From Epiperipatus broadwayi (lineage: Eukaryota; Onychophora; Udeonychophora; Euonychophora; Peripatidae), in assembly GCA_028023455.1 (NCBI GenBank), contig JAQFVV010000031.1, positions 4,402,001 to 4,466,000 of the forward strand: 64,000 nt of DNA, written 5' to 3'. The notes below the pieces were generated by a model, which saw nothing but the letters and a program-made list of their open reading frames with translations, was not told where the DNA came from and searched no databases. Both the position numbers and the translations under genes were made by a program. Of this stretch, positions 12,501-25,600 are shown one piece after another (position 1 is the stretch's first letter; each line of letters opens with the position of its first letter).

Positions 12501-14400
12501 TTTTAAAAAAAAAAATCTTAAATCATTAACAAGATGGTTTTTTTTACACTCAGGTAACTATCCAGAAATGTCCATTAAATGGTATCTAGTTTATTATTAT
12601 ATAGATAATAAAGATCCTAGATTAATCTGGGTTAGTCAAATGAAGGTCAAAAAGTTGAGTAATATAATGCAGCGTTCATGGCTTATGGATAAGATGTATA
12701 CTCCTATGGAACTGTCGATTGTTTAATTAGATTGACTGTTAGGAACTAGTTCCATACATCAGATTAAATACAAAGGTCTTTATTACTAAATTGAATAAAC
12801 ATCACATGACACCTCCTCTTATGCTTGTGTATAACTGTTGTTAAAACAGGCAAAACTCACTATATATATTGCTAAATAAAATGAAACCTCATATTTTATT
12901 TCAAAATTATTTATCATATACATATGAATATAGCTAGATATAATATTGATTGCATATTTATTTGATATTACAATAAATCAAGTATCTATCTGTATGTGTG
13001 TGAATGGGTGCATATATATGCATGAATGAAATAATAAAACTGCATTTTTAGACAGATAGAATAATAAATAATTGTATAAATTTCTTTATCTTTGGTAGAT
13101 AGAAAATTAAATAAATACACAAAAATAGTGAGTATATATATATTCAGGTTCTCAGCAAAATCCAAAAATTTGTGACTGAATCAGGTGACAACAAATCATC
13201 AGGATTTTTTGGGTTGATATTGCACCATTTGGAGTCAAAAATAATGATAAATGAAGATATTTATTCTTGATGCTTAATCACCTGCTTCATCATTCAATCA
13301 TATCAATGCTTAAAAAATCATGGTCCCACAACCCATATATATATATTGTAATCTAATCAGACGATGACCACCCATTATTAATGGTAGATATAAAAAAACT
13401 TTACAGCCCAGTCTTATCAGATTTCTTTTATATAAGAATTCTATTAATATCAATCTGAATCATTCCATGCCTAATATATTATTACACCAATATTAAATGA
13501 ATTGTTTAGCGATAAAACAATAATCATGAGACTTATTATCCAATTATCTAGTAAGGTACCCTTTTTAACATTGAGCATGTACCAAAAGCATATCACACAA
13601 TTTTAACTCCATTAAAATATAAATGATACTCCAATGACTAACAACAAAATAAGTAAATTATACTGAATATTAACATTTCCCATGTTAAATTTATTAATAA
13701 TAATATACTATAATACTCATCTACTTATTGAAATTATCTTTATATCACTTATTTACTAACATTTCTTAGATAAATAAATATCTCAGGTTAATATTGTTGC
13801 TTAAATGGATCAGTTAATCCACATAACTAAATGTAAAGAGAGATTTTACTCTCATTCAGCTAAAGTTAAAATAATTAAGAAACAAATATAATGATCACTT
13901 CCTCACCTTTAAACTAATTAACTAACTTTTCTTATAAATTGACTATTAAAAAAAAAATATATATTATTAACCATCACTTATAACACAATTACCATAATTA
14001 ATTTCCAAAATAATTTACTATCACAATGGATAATGATTTATTTATCTCTATTCTTATATGGCATATTAATTACTCAACTCTTCACTATAACAAATGTCTT
14101 GAATAATCCTTATATTTTTCTTATCTATTATCTTATCTCAAATTATGTGCAACAATTCCAAATATATTCAATCATTATAATACATGCATGGCAAGGATGA
14201 TTAACAATGACTTGGGAACAAGAAATGACACTATCACTACTTTATTAATTTAAAACAAACCTTAACCTTTATTATAATAAAATTAAATGTGATTTGGTTG
14301 GAATACTCTAACACCTATCATTGAATAATGAATTTGTCATATATGCATACATATAAAAATTTCTATCTTCTCTATTATTTTGTCAGTCTACATTAACTTA
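9553..14400. other. Long AT-rich stretch, no supported gene
   Basis: No exon or RNA gene seen. A 99-codon plus frame at 12427-12726 (MGSHGIIITT..) is about as long as chance would give and has no splice context. Two related repeat fragments occur. One, at 10440-10545, has ATAACTGTTATTAAAACAG and, inverted, GGAGAGTTTTGCCTGTTTTAAC. The other, at 12790-12850, has AATAAACATCACATG, ATAACTGTTGTTAAAACAGG and CAAAACTCAC. Both resemble the outer parts of the inverted-repeat element near 37180-37464. Confidence 0.5.
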
Positions 14401-14410
14401 AGGTAATTGT

Positions 14411-14789
14411 AACACACAGGCTTATTATATACCTGTGTTTATATATGTAATATATAGGTATATGAGCACAGACTTTCACGTGGCCCACCACTCTCCACAC
14501 TATCTCATAACATTGATACACTTGAACACATATGTTGAAAAGATAAATAATCACCAATATACGTATTTCATGCAAAACCAGCAATCATCAGTTGGTCCAG
14601 ATTACCATCTCTACACATACATGCTATAAGTGCTCAGATATATATTAAGATAGCCAATCCTCATACTTTAATGGACAGGCTTCAATCTACTTCACACTCC
14701 AACTCTTCAACCATCCATCCAATTGAAAATCTGATGATGGAATGCTCAAAGACCACCCTGAGGCCGAGATTCTTGTCACACCCATGTTG
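14411..14789 (-). mobile_element. Family A retroposon copy 1, left arm of foldback
   Basis: This segment is the reverse complement of 14839-15212 with few differences, so it is a second copy of the same element in opposite orientation. In its own orientation it runs from CAACATGGGTGTGACAAGAATCTCGG through ATTCCATCATCAGATTTTCAA and CCAACTGATGATTGCTGG to ACACAGG. It lacks the first ~50 bp (TGTATTAAATGG..) that the next two copies have. Frames within it such as MLNQQSSVGP are repeat sequence, not genes. Confidence 0.9.
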
Positions 14790-15222
14790 TATTAAATGGA
14801 TTATGTCCTGGTTATGAGGGGTCAGATTGACCTTAGGTCAACATGGATGTCACAAGAATCTCGGCCTCAGGGTGGCCTTTGAGCATTCCATCATCAGATT
14901 TTCAATTGGATGGACGGTTGAAGAGTTGGAGTGTGAAGTAGATTGAAGCCTATCCATTAAAGTATGAGGATTGTAATATATATCTGAGCACTTATAGCAT
15001 GTATGTGTAGAGATGGTAATCTGGGCCAACTGATGATTGCTGGTTTAGCATGAAATATGTATATTGGTGATTATTTATCATTTCAACATATATGTGTTCA
15101 AGTGTATCAGTGTTATGAGATAGTGTGGAGAGTGGTGGTTCATGTGAAAGTCTGTGCTCATATACCCTATATATTACATATATAAACACAGGTATATAAT
15201 AAGCCTGTGTTTCAGTTATTAT
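14787..15222 (+). mobile_element. Family A retroposon copy 2, right arm of foldback
   Basis: The copy starts TGTTGTATTAAATGG and continues with GGGGTCAGATTGACCTTAGGTCAACATGG, the CATCATCAGATTTTCAA block, the CCAACTGATGATTGCTGG block and ATCAGTGTTATGAGATAGTGTGGAGAG. Other members (42040-42105 and 31220-31285) keep a similar 3' part ending in TTCAAATCCC or TTCAAGTCC, which resembles a pol III B box. I therefore infer a tRNA-related SINE-like family. It pairs with 14411-14789 to form a long foldback. Confidence 0.85.
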
Positions 15223-15246
15223 ATAGTAGAGATGTCTGCTCATCCC

Positions 15247-15646
15247 TTGTATTAAATGGATTATGTCCTGGGTATGAGGGGTCAGATTGACCTTAGGTCA
15301 ACATGGGTGTGACAAGAATCTCAGCCTCAGGGTGGCCTTTGAGCATTTCATCATCAGATTTTCAACTGGATGGACGGTTGAAGAGTTGGAGTGTGGAGTA
15401 GATTGAAGCCTGTCCATTAAAGTATGAGGATTGGCTACCTTAATATATATCTGAGAAATTATAGCATGTATGTGTAGAGATGGTAATCTGGACCAACTGA
15501 TGATTGCTGGTCTAGCATGAAATACGTATATCAGTGATTATTTATCTTTTCAACATATATGTGTTCAAGTGTATCAGTGTTATAAGATAGTGTGGAGAGT
15601 GATGGGTCGTGTGAAAGTCTGTACTCATAAACCCTATATATTAACT
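15247..15646 (+). mobile_element. Family A retroposon copy 3
   Basis: This is a head-to-tail repeat of copy 2, offset by about 460 bp, with the same start (TTGTATTAAATGG), the same blocks in order, and scattered substitutions. With copy 1 it gives an inverted-direct-direct arrangement. The copy ends near ACCCTATATATTAA without the terminal ACACAGG palindrome of copies 1 and 2. Confidence 0.88.
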
Positions 15647-16579
15647 TAAAGATATAATATATTAAAGTATATGCACTCAATAACTGTCTACAAAAGAAAA
15701 TTAAATATTAGGTAATTAATATTACAATTAAATAATAGTGTAATAATTATATATCTAAGTTTTACCGTTCTTACTCTCTTATAAAATTTATTTATTATTT
15801 AATATTTGGAGTTCTGCCAAAAACTATTGGATCTGATAAATTATAAAACTAAGAAAGTCTTAATATCAAGCTGAAAAAAGAAAGGCTAATAAATATTCCA
15901 CTGCAAAGCAAAGATCTCCATCTATCCAAAAAGAAACACCAGGAATGCATTTAGAAGGACTAGCAAATGTCTGTGGTAATAATAATTGAATGGCTTATTG
16001 TTTAGGAGTTCATAAGAAATTGAAGTACTGGAAGTGATAAAACTGGAAACTATAATGCACAAGCACTAAACTCCATCCCTCTGTCAGTGTACCAAACTAT
16101 GTAAGCCGTGCTTGATAGTAAGAGTTTACAATTCTTGCATTTTATTTACTAAGTGGTTACGTATTTTTACTTATCATAATTGGATGGTTTGTTAAATCCT
16201 ACGTTTGTGGATATATATATTATCAATCAGTCAAGAAGTGATTTTGGCAAATTTTTATATGGCCTTATTTTCACTAATATTAATCAAATAATCATTTGCT
16301 TAAGAGTTTGTGTAATAATTTGATTTTTGATACTGAACCATCTGCTCTCAAGTTTTATCATTCTATTATACACCATACTACTAAGGTTTTTTTTTTCTGA
16401 GGACTTATTATTTTTTGTTATTAATGAGAATTAATATAATTTAAGTTTTACTTCTTGCGAAATGCCCCTTCTAACATTTATCATATTAAAATAATCTTTA
16501 AATTCCATTATTTTCTTAAAACTATACTTTCTTTGTAATGACCAATAATTTATTTATTTTTTCACTTTTCCAATTTTTT
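15647..16579. other. AT-rich non-coding stretch
   Basis: No gene recognised. 15900-16120 is somewhat richer in G+C (AAACACCAGGAATGC .. CCATCCCTCTGTCAGTG) and may be an old repeat, but I cannot assign it. Confidence 0.4.
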
Positions 16580-16950
16580 TTTTTTTTTCGTGTGTATATT
16601 TATCAATCTATATTCTACTTTTATGTTTAAAATTACGTAAAGTTTGTTCGTTCATTTTCTTTGTTTTATCTTCAACCACTTAGATTAATATAGAGTCCTT
16701 TCGTAAGAATCTTTCGTGCTATCAGTTATCTCTTTCCATTGATTGTGAAGCCCTGAGTAGTTTAGTGCAACAGCAGAATAGCAAACTCTAGAATTCAAGG
16801 TCCCTCCCTGGATCGCAACTCAACTTTGTTACTCAGGTGCTCGAAATATATTTGAATTTTCGAGTTAGAAAACATTCAATTACTTTCTGTTGCAATGGAA
16901 TTATAGTTTTGGTAATCACATTTCTATTCTTTAATTATATGCGCAGCACG
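16580..16950. promoter_or_regulatory. CpG-enriched island of unknown function
   Basis: CG dinucleotides, scarce in most of the window, cluster here (about ten, in TTCGTGTG, TTACGTAA, TTCGTAAG, GATCGCAA, CTCGAAAT and GCGCAGCACG). G+C is raised at 16740-16840. A possible donor (CTCAG|GTGCTCG) lies at 16832-16833. It could be a promoter or 5' untranslated exon on either strand. No convincing start codon with an open frame is associated. Confidence 0.3.
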
Positions 16951-17118
16951 TCTAAATTCAATCTTCTTTTTTCCTTTCTAACTTTTTATTTCTTTCTATC
17001 ATTGATTGTTTTGTTTTTAAAAAAATGCTTCCATTTTTTTTTTAAAAAATGTCAGCATTAAACATTTAAAGGTAAATGAACTGCGTCTTTTAAAAAGTAA
17101 TTATATAGAAAGAGAAAA

Positions 17119-17150
17119 GAAAAACAAAGTTTATCAAAACTTTGTTTTTC
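17119..17150. repeat. Perfect 14-bp hairpin
   Basis: GAAAAACAAAGTTT at 17119-17132 is exactly complementary to 17137-17150, with a 4-base loop ATCA. The stem is too short for a microRNA precursor and may be chance in A/T-rich DNA. Confidence 0.6.
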
Positions 17151-20100
17151 ATTAGTCCTGTTTTAGGAAAAAAATTATCTTTTTTTATTATTTTAAAATA
17201 TGGATCATATTTTTATTGCTTTGTACATAAAAGTCTTGGAAGTAAATTGTTGACAAAAAGGTATTTCCAGCAGCTCTTTAAGAGGAACATTGAAGGATAA
17301 GGAACTATTTTCCTTGCTTGTCAATTACTAAATAGTGAAAATTTCAATATTTTTCCATCCTTGTTCTCTAGCTAAGAATAATTGGATAATTGGCATTACA
17401 CACACGTATATATGAGGCAGGGAGTGTCAAATAATTCTTTGATTATAATAAAAAAATAATTTGGAATCTTTTATATGGTAAATTTCTTAATACAATCAAA
17501 GTTGCATTATATTTTTATTTTTAATATTTCTAAATGTCTATTTGTTTCTCTGGATTTGGTTTTTCTGCTTAAAAACTCTTCAGTTTTCAGCTCGCTTTCC
17601 CCTTGCAAATTAACGCTTGATAATATTCAAAATCTTTCTTTTATCCATCATGCAATCTTGTGTGATTCTTTGCATAAACATTCACATTGTAAAAGCAATG
17701 ATTAAAACTATTGCTAGATAATTGTCAAATTGATGACAACTAGCACATAAATGTCATTTTAGATTGACCTATTGATCAGGTTTACAAGAACTTGCTGGAT
17801 TTTTTCATTACTATAATGGATCCAATCCATTGATGGCATTTTTTTTCTCTCTTTCACAACCAGCATTTCTGAGCATTATACATTTGTTTAACCCTTTAGG
17901 AAAATAGCATAATTTGATAGAAGTTTTTGAAAATGCTCAACTTTTCATTCTGTATAAAATCTTTACTTTATTTTAAAATTCAATAAATTGGACTTGGTTT
18001 TTTCTTAACTTTTATAACTGAAAAATATTTTAAATAATTATATTTGAATTTGGCGAATATTGAAAAATGAGTTGTAAAAAAAGAACAAATGATATAATAT
18101 ATCATACAGTGATGTGAAAGTAAACACTTCAGCATAAACAAATTCTTTTTTTTTTAATTTTTTTTTAAATATAGACACAAATGTGGATTTATGATAAATA
18201 TATCAAATTCTACTTTAAAATCTTATATTTGCATTATAATTTTTACACTATTGAAAATATTTTAACATTGTGTCAGTTCTGACTATGATAAATGTTACAC
18301 AGTCAATTTCACATCTGATTAAACCTATACTGTGATTTTCTTTGTTAATATTATGATCAATTTATTAACTTGTATTTTTAAAATAAAATTATATGAATAA
18401 AATAGATATATATATTTTTGTTTTAAATAATTATCAACCAATTAGTGTGTAAAAATAATCAGAAATATCTAGTAAAAAAGCAAAAAGATTATTTTTTTTA
18501 TTTAAAATTTTTTAAATTAAAATGAAGTTACAAATAATGAAAATAATCAATGTCTTGGTGAAGATGATTTCTTTCTTTTACATTATAATAAAAATGTATG
18601 GTATTTTCTGATACTAATCTTTTCAGAATTTTTTAAAAATAAATAATCAAAAAAAGTAGGATTGCAGAAATAACTTTATAAAAAAAATTTCTATGTTAAT
18701 ATCAGTTAAGATAATAGCAAAACAGTGATCTAAAGTGGTAGAATTACCATGCTATTTTTAGTGCCATCTTTCTATAAATAGCCACAGATGAAAACATAGC
18801 TGGGTAATGAAAAGTTATTGATTTATATATATATATTGCATTTTAAATCAATTATACAGTTTGATACTTCAATGTACATATTTATAATCTTCAATGCAGA
18901 AATTATCAGCCATGCTTCCTAAAATCTTAGTTTGATATTTTATTATGATGAACTATGAAAATGTATTGTGGTGGATCCCTAACTTTTTTAACCTGTATAG
19001 AATGATCAATAAAGATATTTTAATTATATTCATTTTTATTATGGTTGTGAGCTTTTCCAATGGTATTTATTGATAACTCTGGTTCATCAGTGTTCAACCT
19101 GCTGTTCATTAATTATAACTGACATTCATCCAGTTTAGAAGATCTTATTATTAACAATTCATTGCTGGAATAATTTACATAGATAATAGAAGATAGAGGT
19201 TTTCTTTTTTGGCATGATTTGAGAGGCATACACATTTTAATTTTCAGAAATCTATCAATGAACTGGCTTTTTAGACAGAGAAATTTTAAGAATTTTATAT
19301 CCATAATTTTTCTTTTGTTTCCTGAAGATATACTTTTATTGACTTTTTGTGCTCAAATAAATGACATTTTTTTCAGAATGATCTATTTTTGCGTTTTTAA
19401 AAAACTTTAAAAGCGTATTCATTATTGTGATCATAGACTTCATTTATCTATCATCAGTTTTCTACTTTCACCCTCAATCATTATATACTTTTGTAATGAC
19501 TTTGATAAACAGAAAAATTATAATAGACAGCAAAATTATTTAGATGTAGTTATGGTTTAAATATAATTAAATGAATAATATCAGCAAGAAAACATGAGTC
19601 TCAGTCAACAAATCATTGCATAAGTATTTTCACTATCATCAATAGTCATTTGCCAAAACTCAGATTTCGCATATCATTTTTTAACTCTTAACTTTTTCAA
19701 AAACACTATTTCTAATCTTATTTTTCCAAGTTATCTTTTCATTTTTATCGGATTACAAATTTTTGATGTCCCCAATTTTTCTTTTATTTTCTTTCCTTGC
19801 CCAAATTTATTTTGAATATAAGACAACATTTTATATCCATCCTGCTTTAAATGACATTTCCTTATTTATTTATTTAACTGGTCACATTATTACTTTTTAG
19901 ACTTATCAGAAGCCTGTTAAGTGATTGCAATTCTCACTAATAATTTTTACATAACTATTTCATTATCAGTAAATCAGCTTTGCAAATATTTAAAAGAATT
20001 ATCTTCTTTCACTGTAGCTTCTTATATAACTACCATATTTAAATATTTGTTTTTTTAATTCATTGCTTTAGTTTTAATTGCAGTTATTCTCATCATAAAC

Positions 20101-20739
20101 TTGATATAGTTTTCATTATTCTATTTAACTTCAATTTACAATAAGATATGATTAATCCTTATTCTAATACTATTAACTTCATCCATATCAAAACAACACT
20201 TATTTAGCAAATGACTACTTTTCTGTCTTATACCTGTAAATATTTTTTTAATATAATTTAATTTTACAAAATATTTTTTATTTCATATATATTTTTATCA
20301 ATCATCTTTCCATTCAATTTGCACAATTTTTGTGTAGATGTCACTCTTTTTAATTTTCCTACCTTAATTTAATCTTCTTTTCATGGAAAATTACTTCTAT
20401 TATATTTATTGTCATAGCCAGATATGAGTTTACAGATGTGTACTTCCAGAAAGTATATTCTGTCATACTACTTTATTAGATGATCAACTCATTATGATTT
20501 CTAAGCAGATTGGCAAATTTCATATTTTTTCACAACTAAAATGTTTATTTCACAAAATATATTGCTACTTTTAAAACAATGCATATTTTAAGATCTTTAT
20601 CTGAAGGCCAGTGGAATTATTTCAACCAAAGATATTATGACTAACCAAAAACACTTGATCACGATGTATTGTAGTTTAAGTAACATTGCTTTTCATATAT
20701 TTTTAACAATGTGTTATCACCATCATCATTCCTTATGGC
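17151..20739. other. Long AT-rich stretch, no supported gene
   Basis: Open frames at 17475, 19113 and 19219 have random-frame composition and no splice context. I see no tRNA-like head, terminal repeats or LINE motifs here. Confidence 0.5.
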
Positions 20740-22620
20740 AATGTAGTTAGCTGAGTGGATGAATATTTCCAGGCATTATTTCCTTCACTCTTCTGCATAA
20801 AGCCCTATTCATTTTCTGATCATACTCATCCATGACTGCTTTATCCATTTACAGTTCCACTTATGACTTTTTTTATTGTGTCATCTATCTCACCACATGT
20901 CCAAAATAGTGTAACTTTTTTCCCATATTAATATCTCCAACAATGTCAATATATCTGCCTTTACTAAAATTCTTTCATTACTACTTTTAGCCATCTTAGG
21001 CATCTTAAGTTTCCTTCAATAAAACTTCAAAATCATCTATCCTCCTTTCTTATTTCCTCAACATTTATGTCTTATATCCATATATCAATGTACCATATCA
21101 TAGCCTTTAATATTTGTTTTAGAATTTGTCTCTATACTTATGCTTCTGATTTTCTATATGGGCATCTATTCTGTAAATGCTTTTAATGCTAACAGTAGTA
21201 ATGTATTACTCTGTATGACATTGTCCAATTTGATTTAGTCTGAAGCCCAGCCAGATATTCTCCACTCTTATCACCACTATTCTCTGAATAATATATTACA
21301 TTACTTATCTTGCTTGTATTTAACCTTTGTTCATATTCTGATTTTGCTCTTATCAATTCATTTATCAGATCATATAATTTTCTCTCTCTACTGTTGTCAT
21401 CAAAACTACATTATTTGCATATTACAAATTGCATACTCATCATTTTCCAGAGTAGAATTCTTTTTAAACTATATAAAGCTGTTCTTATTGTCACCTCTGC
21501 TATCATAATTAATAAATATGGTGGCAGCCCTTTTACTGACTTGAAATCAATCCACGTTTGTCTGTCCTACTCTTACTTTGGTTGTTTCAACAGTAGTAAT
21601 TAAAGATTGTTATGATATAAAAAATCAAATGCTTTCTGATAATCTATAAAACAGAGATAGAGTGATTATTGAAATTTTCTAACCTATTGAAGATAATGTT
21701 TAGATTAGATGCCTTTTCTTTAGTATTTATTTAAGCATTGCTGCAATATAGTCACCAGACCAATTTCCAGTCTCCCATATAGCCAAGATCAATTTTATGT
21801 AATCTAAATGCAACTGAATTTTTTCTTTTATTGAATAACTTTACCATTTCTTTATCTGGTCACAATAATCTCCCATTAGCATTTCTTGATATAATTTATA
21901 TTTTGTGATCACTATATTAATTACTGTTGTGAAATTTGTGTACATATCTTGACAAAATCTTCTCTACTGGTTGATTACTTCCTTTATAACAACCCACCAA
22001 TTTTACCTTTTGTCATATCTAATCTTGATTAAGCTTTCCTATAAGTTTTTTCATGATCTGAAACATTGATTACTTCCTTTATAACAGACCACCAGTTTTA
22101 CCTTTTATCATATTTAAACTTGATTAAGCTTCCTTATAAGTTTTTTCATAATCTGAAACATTCATGTAATTTCCAACATATTGATTTTTAGCTGTTGCCA
22201 GCTTTCTTTTATATCACTAAGTCAAGCATTCAAATTGATTTGTTAATTTGCAAATATATTCTGACAATCTATCACCAACTATGTTGTCTCTGACTTCCCT
22301 TTCTGATATTGTGTAATTTCATTTTTCCATTTACAATCAAAAGCCAATGATAGTGTTTTGACAGCTCCTGGATATGTCTTCTATTTTTTAATGCCTTCTT
22401 TGATTTTGTCCAACTATGATACAAACAGGTTATTAAACCATTCATATTGCAGAAATCTACCAGATTTTTTCTAGCTTTGTTATATCTCTCATTTATTCCA
22501 TCACAAATTTTGGAATTCATATCATACCTTTATTTTTCTGTTTCTGATTATTTGATTGCAATAATTCGTAAAACTGCTATACATTGTCTGTTGTTGCTAT
22601 CATTGTCTCATAAAATAAAG
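20740..22620 (-). mobile_element. Decayed RTE-type LINE (endonuclease-reverse transcriptase)
   Basis: Read on the minus strand, protein fragments of an RTE/BovB-like LINE occur in the correct order despite many stops and frameshifts. The endonuclease part at 22272-22520 contains GINERYNKARKNLVDFCN and HWLLIVNGKMKL, matching the family pattern NERG..L..FC and SDH.LLIA. Reverse transcriptase follows near 21610-21720, with LCFIDYQKAFDF (family F.DF.KAFD). YANNVVLMTT, near 21400-21435, sits at the YADD active-site position, with both catalytic Asp now Asn. The C-terminal region follows, with IYGYKT (family YG.E.WT) near 21080 and HYFGHVVR near 20925, ending near 20740. The element is 5'-truncated and cannot be active. 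All open frames within it are fragments of this element. Confidence 0.85.
21974..22158. repeat. Tandem duplication of ~92 bp inside the LINE
   Basis: The block starting TTGATTACTTCCTTTATAAC at 21974 recurs at 22066 with about ten differences, including the internal TTGATTAAGCTT and TAAGTTTTTTCAT phrases. As the duplicated block lies in LINE sequence between the endonuclease and reverse transcriptase parts, it most likely arose after the LINE inserted. Confidence 0.88.
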
Positions 22621-25600
22621 GAATTGGGGGGGAGGGGATTCAAAAGAAATCGTCATTGTTGTAAGGCAACTTCCTGTCATCTATTGCCTCATATGTTTAG
22701 GGTTTCTATCTACAAAAGAAAAATGTATCAAACATGTACTAATATCATAAATGTTCTACTAATATTATAAATGTACCTTTTATTTCGTTCAACCCTGTAT
22801 ATGTTTTACCCTTTAGCAAATAACTTCATTAATGGCAATCTTATTTTTTTGTAATTCATTTTGTTTATTATTCGTTTTTGATTTTAAACATAACATATCA
22901 TGAGATTTTTTTTTCAGCAGTGTTAGTTATCTGTTGTCTTTCTGGAGAGCTGTTTATATTATTTATTTCAGCATTGTAGAATATTATTTATTTGAAAATG
23001 AAAATCATGTAGGTTGTTAATTAATCTGTGTTTGCCTTTTGGGCAAATGAAAGTTTCAGAGAAAACTTAATTTTAATTCTCTTGCTGAAAATTTTTTTCT
23101 TGTCTGTGCTTTTAACCAAGAAAGAAATCCAATATAATTATTAACATTTTTTAGGTAAAAGATGTGGGTGATTTGTATTTTCAACTCTCACACATATCCA
23201 GCTCTAAATTTTTTACTAAAAAATGAGGTTCGTTGACTCAGTAATTGCTTATTATCTTAATTTAGAATCGATTAATGATATTGATAAGCATATATATATA
23301 TTCGTTGCGTGTGCGTGCGTATATAGCTGGCTTTTTTATTAAGTCAATCCAAGAAACAATCTCCCTCCCGTCCCAATTAAGATATATTATACCATACTTT
23401 TATTTAGAGGCCTTTTAATTATAGAACCACACACTCTTAGATTCTTGATCAGTTTTATATTAAAAAGTCATCATCCCATTTATTAATTAAGCAGCCCTAT
23501 CTAATTAAATGTGATTGTGGATTGTCAGATATAAGAGTTAAAAATCTCTAGAGCAGTTCTTAACTGAGTAAGTTTTTAAAAAAATAGTTTGATCAGTTTA
23601 ATGAAACTGTAGTATTCAATCTATTCCTTGGATACTTATATATCACATCAGTATTCATTTTACTAAGTTAATATGTGTATGAAACACATTAGAAAATAAA
23701 TTTTTAGATATAAAATTTTCAGGATGAAATATATATATATCAAAATTCTGAAACAAAAACTCATTCCAAGAAAAGCAGCATTTCATTTAAAATATGCTGG
23801 TAACTATTCTTTGGGGTGATTTAGCTCAAAGTTGAAATTAAGATAATGGAAAATGTGTTAATCATCAAAAAGAAAAAGGTTGAACAGATTCTATAATTTC
23901 TTGGGGTAGAGACAAATTGTGTTTGCTTTCTTATTATGATGAATTAATCTTGTCGTATATATCAACATTAAGATCTATTGAATTAATGATTTTATGATGT
24001 AAATAGACATTAGCCAATTTGTGTTCTAAATCTACAGCATTTTCAGATATGCATATTATTATAAATCTACAATGATTGGTTCAATGTACTGATCTTTTTA
24101 AAACCTTAACATCTTCAATTATCGGTTAAAAATTTTTAAAAATGTGATTAATTACCATGTTTCATTAAAAGCTGAAGACAAACTCTCAGAATGTTCAATA
24201 GGACAAGTTTTTCATAAATTTGTAGAGATCGAACAATAATAGTATATAGAAATTTCAATATTTATATATAGATTTATATATTTGTATATACGCATTTGTT
24301 AACTAGTTGTTGTCTGTATCAATATAAAATGAGATAATGACGTTAAATACATATATAAGTATTAAGTTTCCAAATCTTCAATACCACTTCAAAATAGTCA
24401 CAGTTACTATATTTGATCATGCTCTCAAATTTTCTCATATATTTCCACCCTAATATTTACCATATGCCTGTGATAGCCATTTCACACAGAAAATAAGTCT
24501 GTGATGCACAATGTTGTAATTGAATGATTGATAATGATGAAAGTGTTCTCTAAATGTGTTTTATTATAACAAGATGATTATCAGTTTATTGAGCAGACAA
24601 TGTAATACCATAAGATAAATGTTTTATATCAAGAATTTATGCATGGCTGAATCATTAGATCACTTTATCAGAACACATAGTCACCATAGTTTTGTTTTAA
24701 TATGAAAATTTTATGATAATTTAGTTTGAAAACTTAAATCAATTTCAGTGAAGTAACATTCTTCAACAGTTGGACTTTCTTTTATGAGATACTGAGATCT
24801 GCACATTGTTTTTAAGTGGAAAAAAAAATTAAAGGTATTTCAATTCTTTTTATATAAATGCCTTCTTAATGTAGTAATTACAACTATGACAGTTATTTAT
24901 AATCATCTATATATTCAACATTTTAGTATGTCTCATCAAGTTGATTGTAAATAATTGTATAAATGGCATGGCATTGTATGTGTTTTAATTCCTTAGTTGA
25001 AGTGACAAATTCAAGAGTGCCAAAGTTTCCCGATTAAAGAGGTATATATGGCCTCTTAGTTTGGCCAATTGAATAGAAATATTATGCTTAGATTATCATT
25101 TTAATGCTCGATTGTTACTTGACCTCTCTCTTCTTCCTGTTCATATTATTTTAACATAATATATAGAAGTAGTTATGGTTTGTTTTTAAAATGATTAAAT
25201 ATTTAATAAATTTAGGAATTATGAATAAAATAATAAGGCAACTTTTTTTCAGTGGCCTTAATATTTATCTCAAATGGTGTTAGCTTAAGTACATTTATTT
25301 TATTAATAGTTTTTATTTCAGTTCTGAATGTTATTTTGATGGCTTTGGGTTGTATATAATTATTTTTTTGAAATCTATATAGTCAGAAGTTTTTATAAGT
25401 CTAGGTTGATCCTAATATAAAATTGATGATATTTATAGAAATGATAAATTAAAGTCACATCATATTACATATTTTATTTTTATTGTCAATACATTGATTC
25501 TCAGCTGACCAGTCTAAAGTAACCTGAGACCATTACCTTCTAATTAAGAATTGTTAGATACTTACTTATTGGCCTCTACTAGGTGATTAACTGGGCTAAC

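Noticed and set aside
12427-12726. 99-codon plus-strand open frame as a gene
   Set aside because: Its length is within chance for 64 kb of this composition. No splice context, no recognised motif, and it lies in plain AT-rich DNA.
14435-15243. Overlapping 60-85-codon frames with near-identical peptides on opposite strands
   Set aside because: They are translations of the two opposed family A retroposon copies, not a duplicated gene.
17119-17150. Rho-independent terminator
   Set aside because: The genome is eukaryotic, and the hairpin is A/T-rich without a G/C stem.
22447-22770. 107-codon plus-strand frame, the longest in the window
   Set aside because: It overlaps the minus-strand LINE endonuclease fragment, and the plus-strand product has no recognisable features. 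It is the antisense shadow of the LINE plus chance extension.
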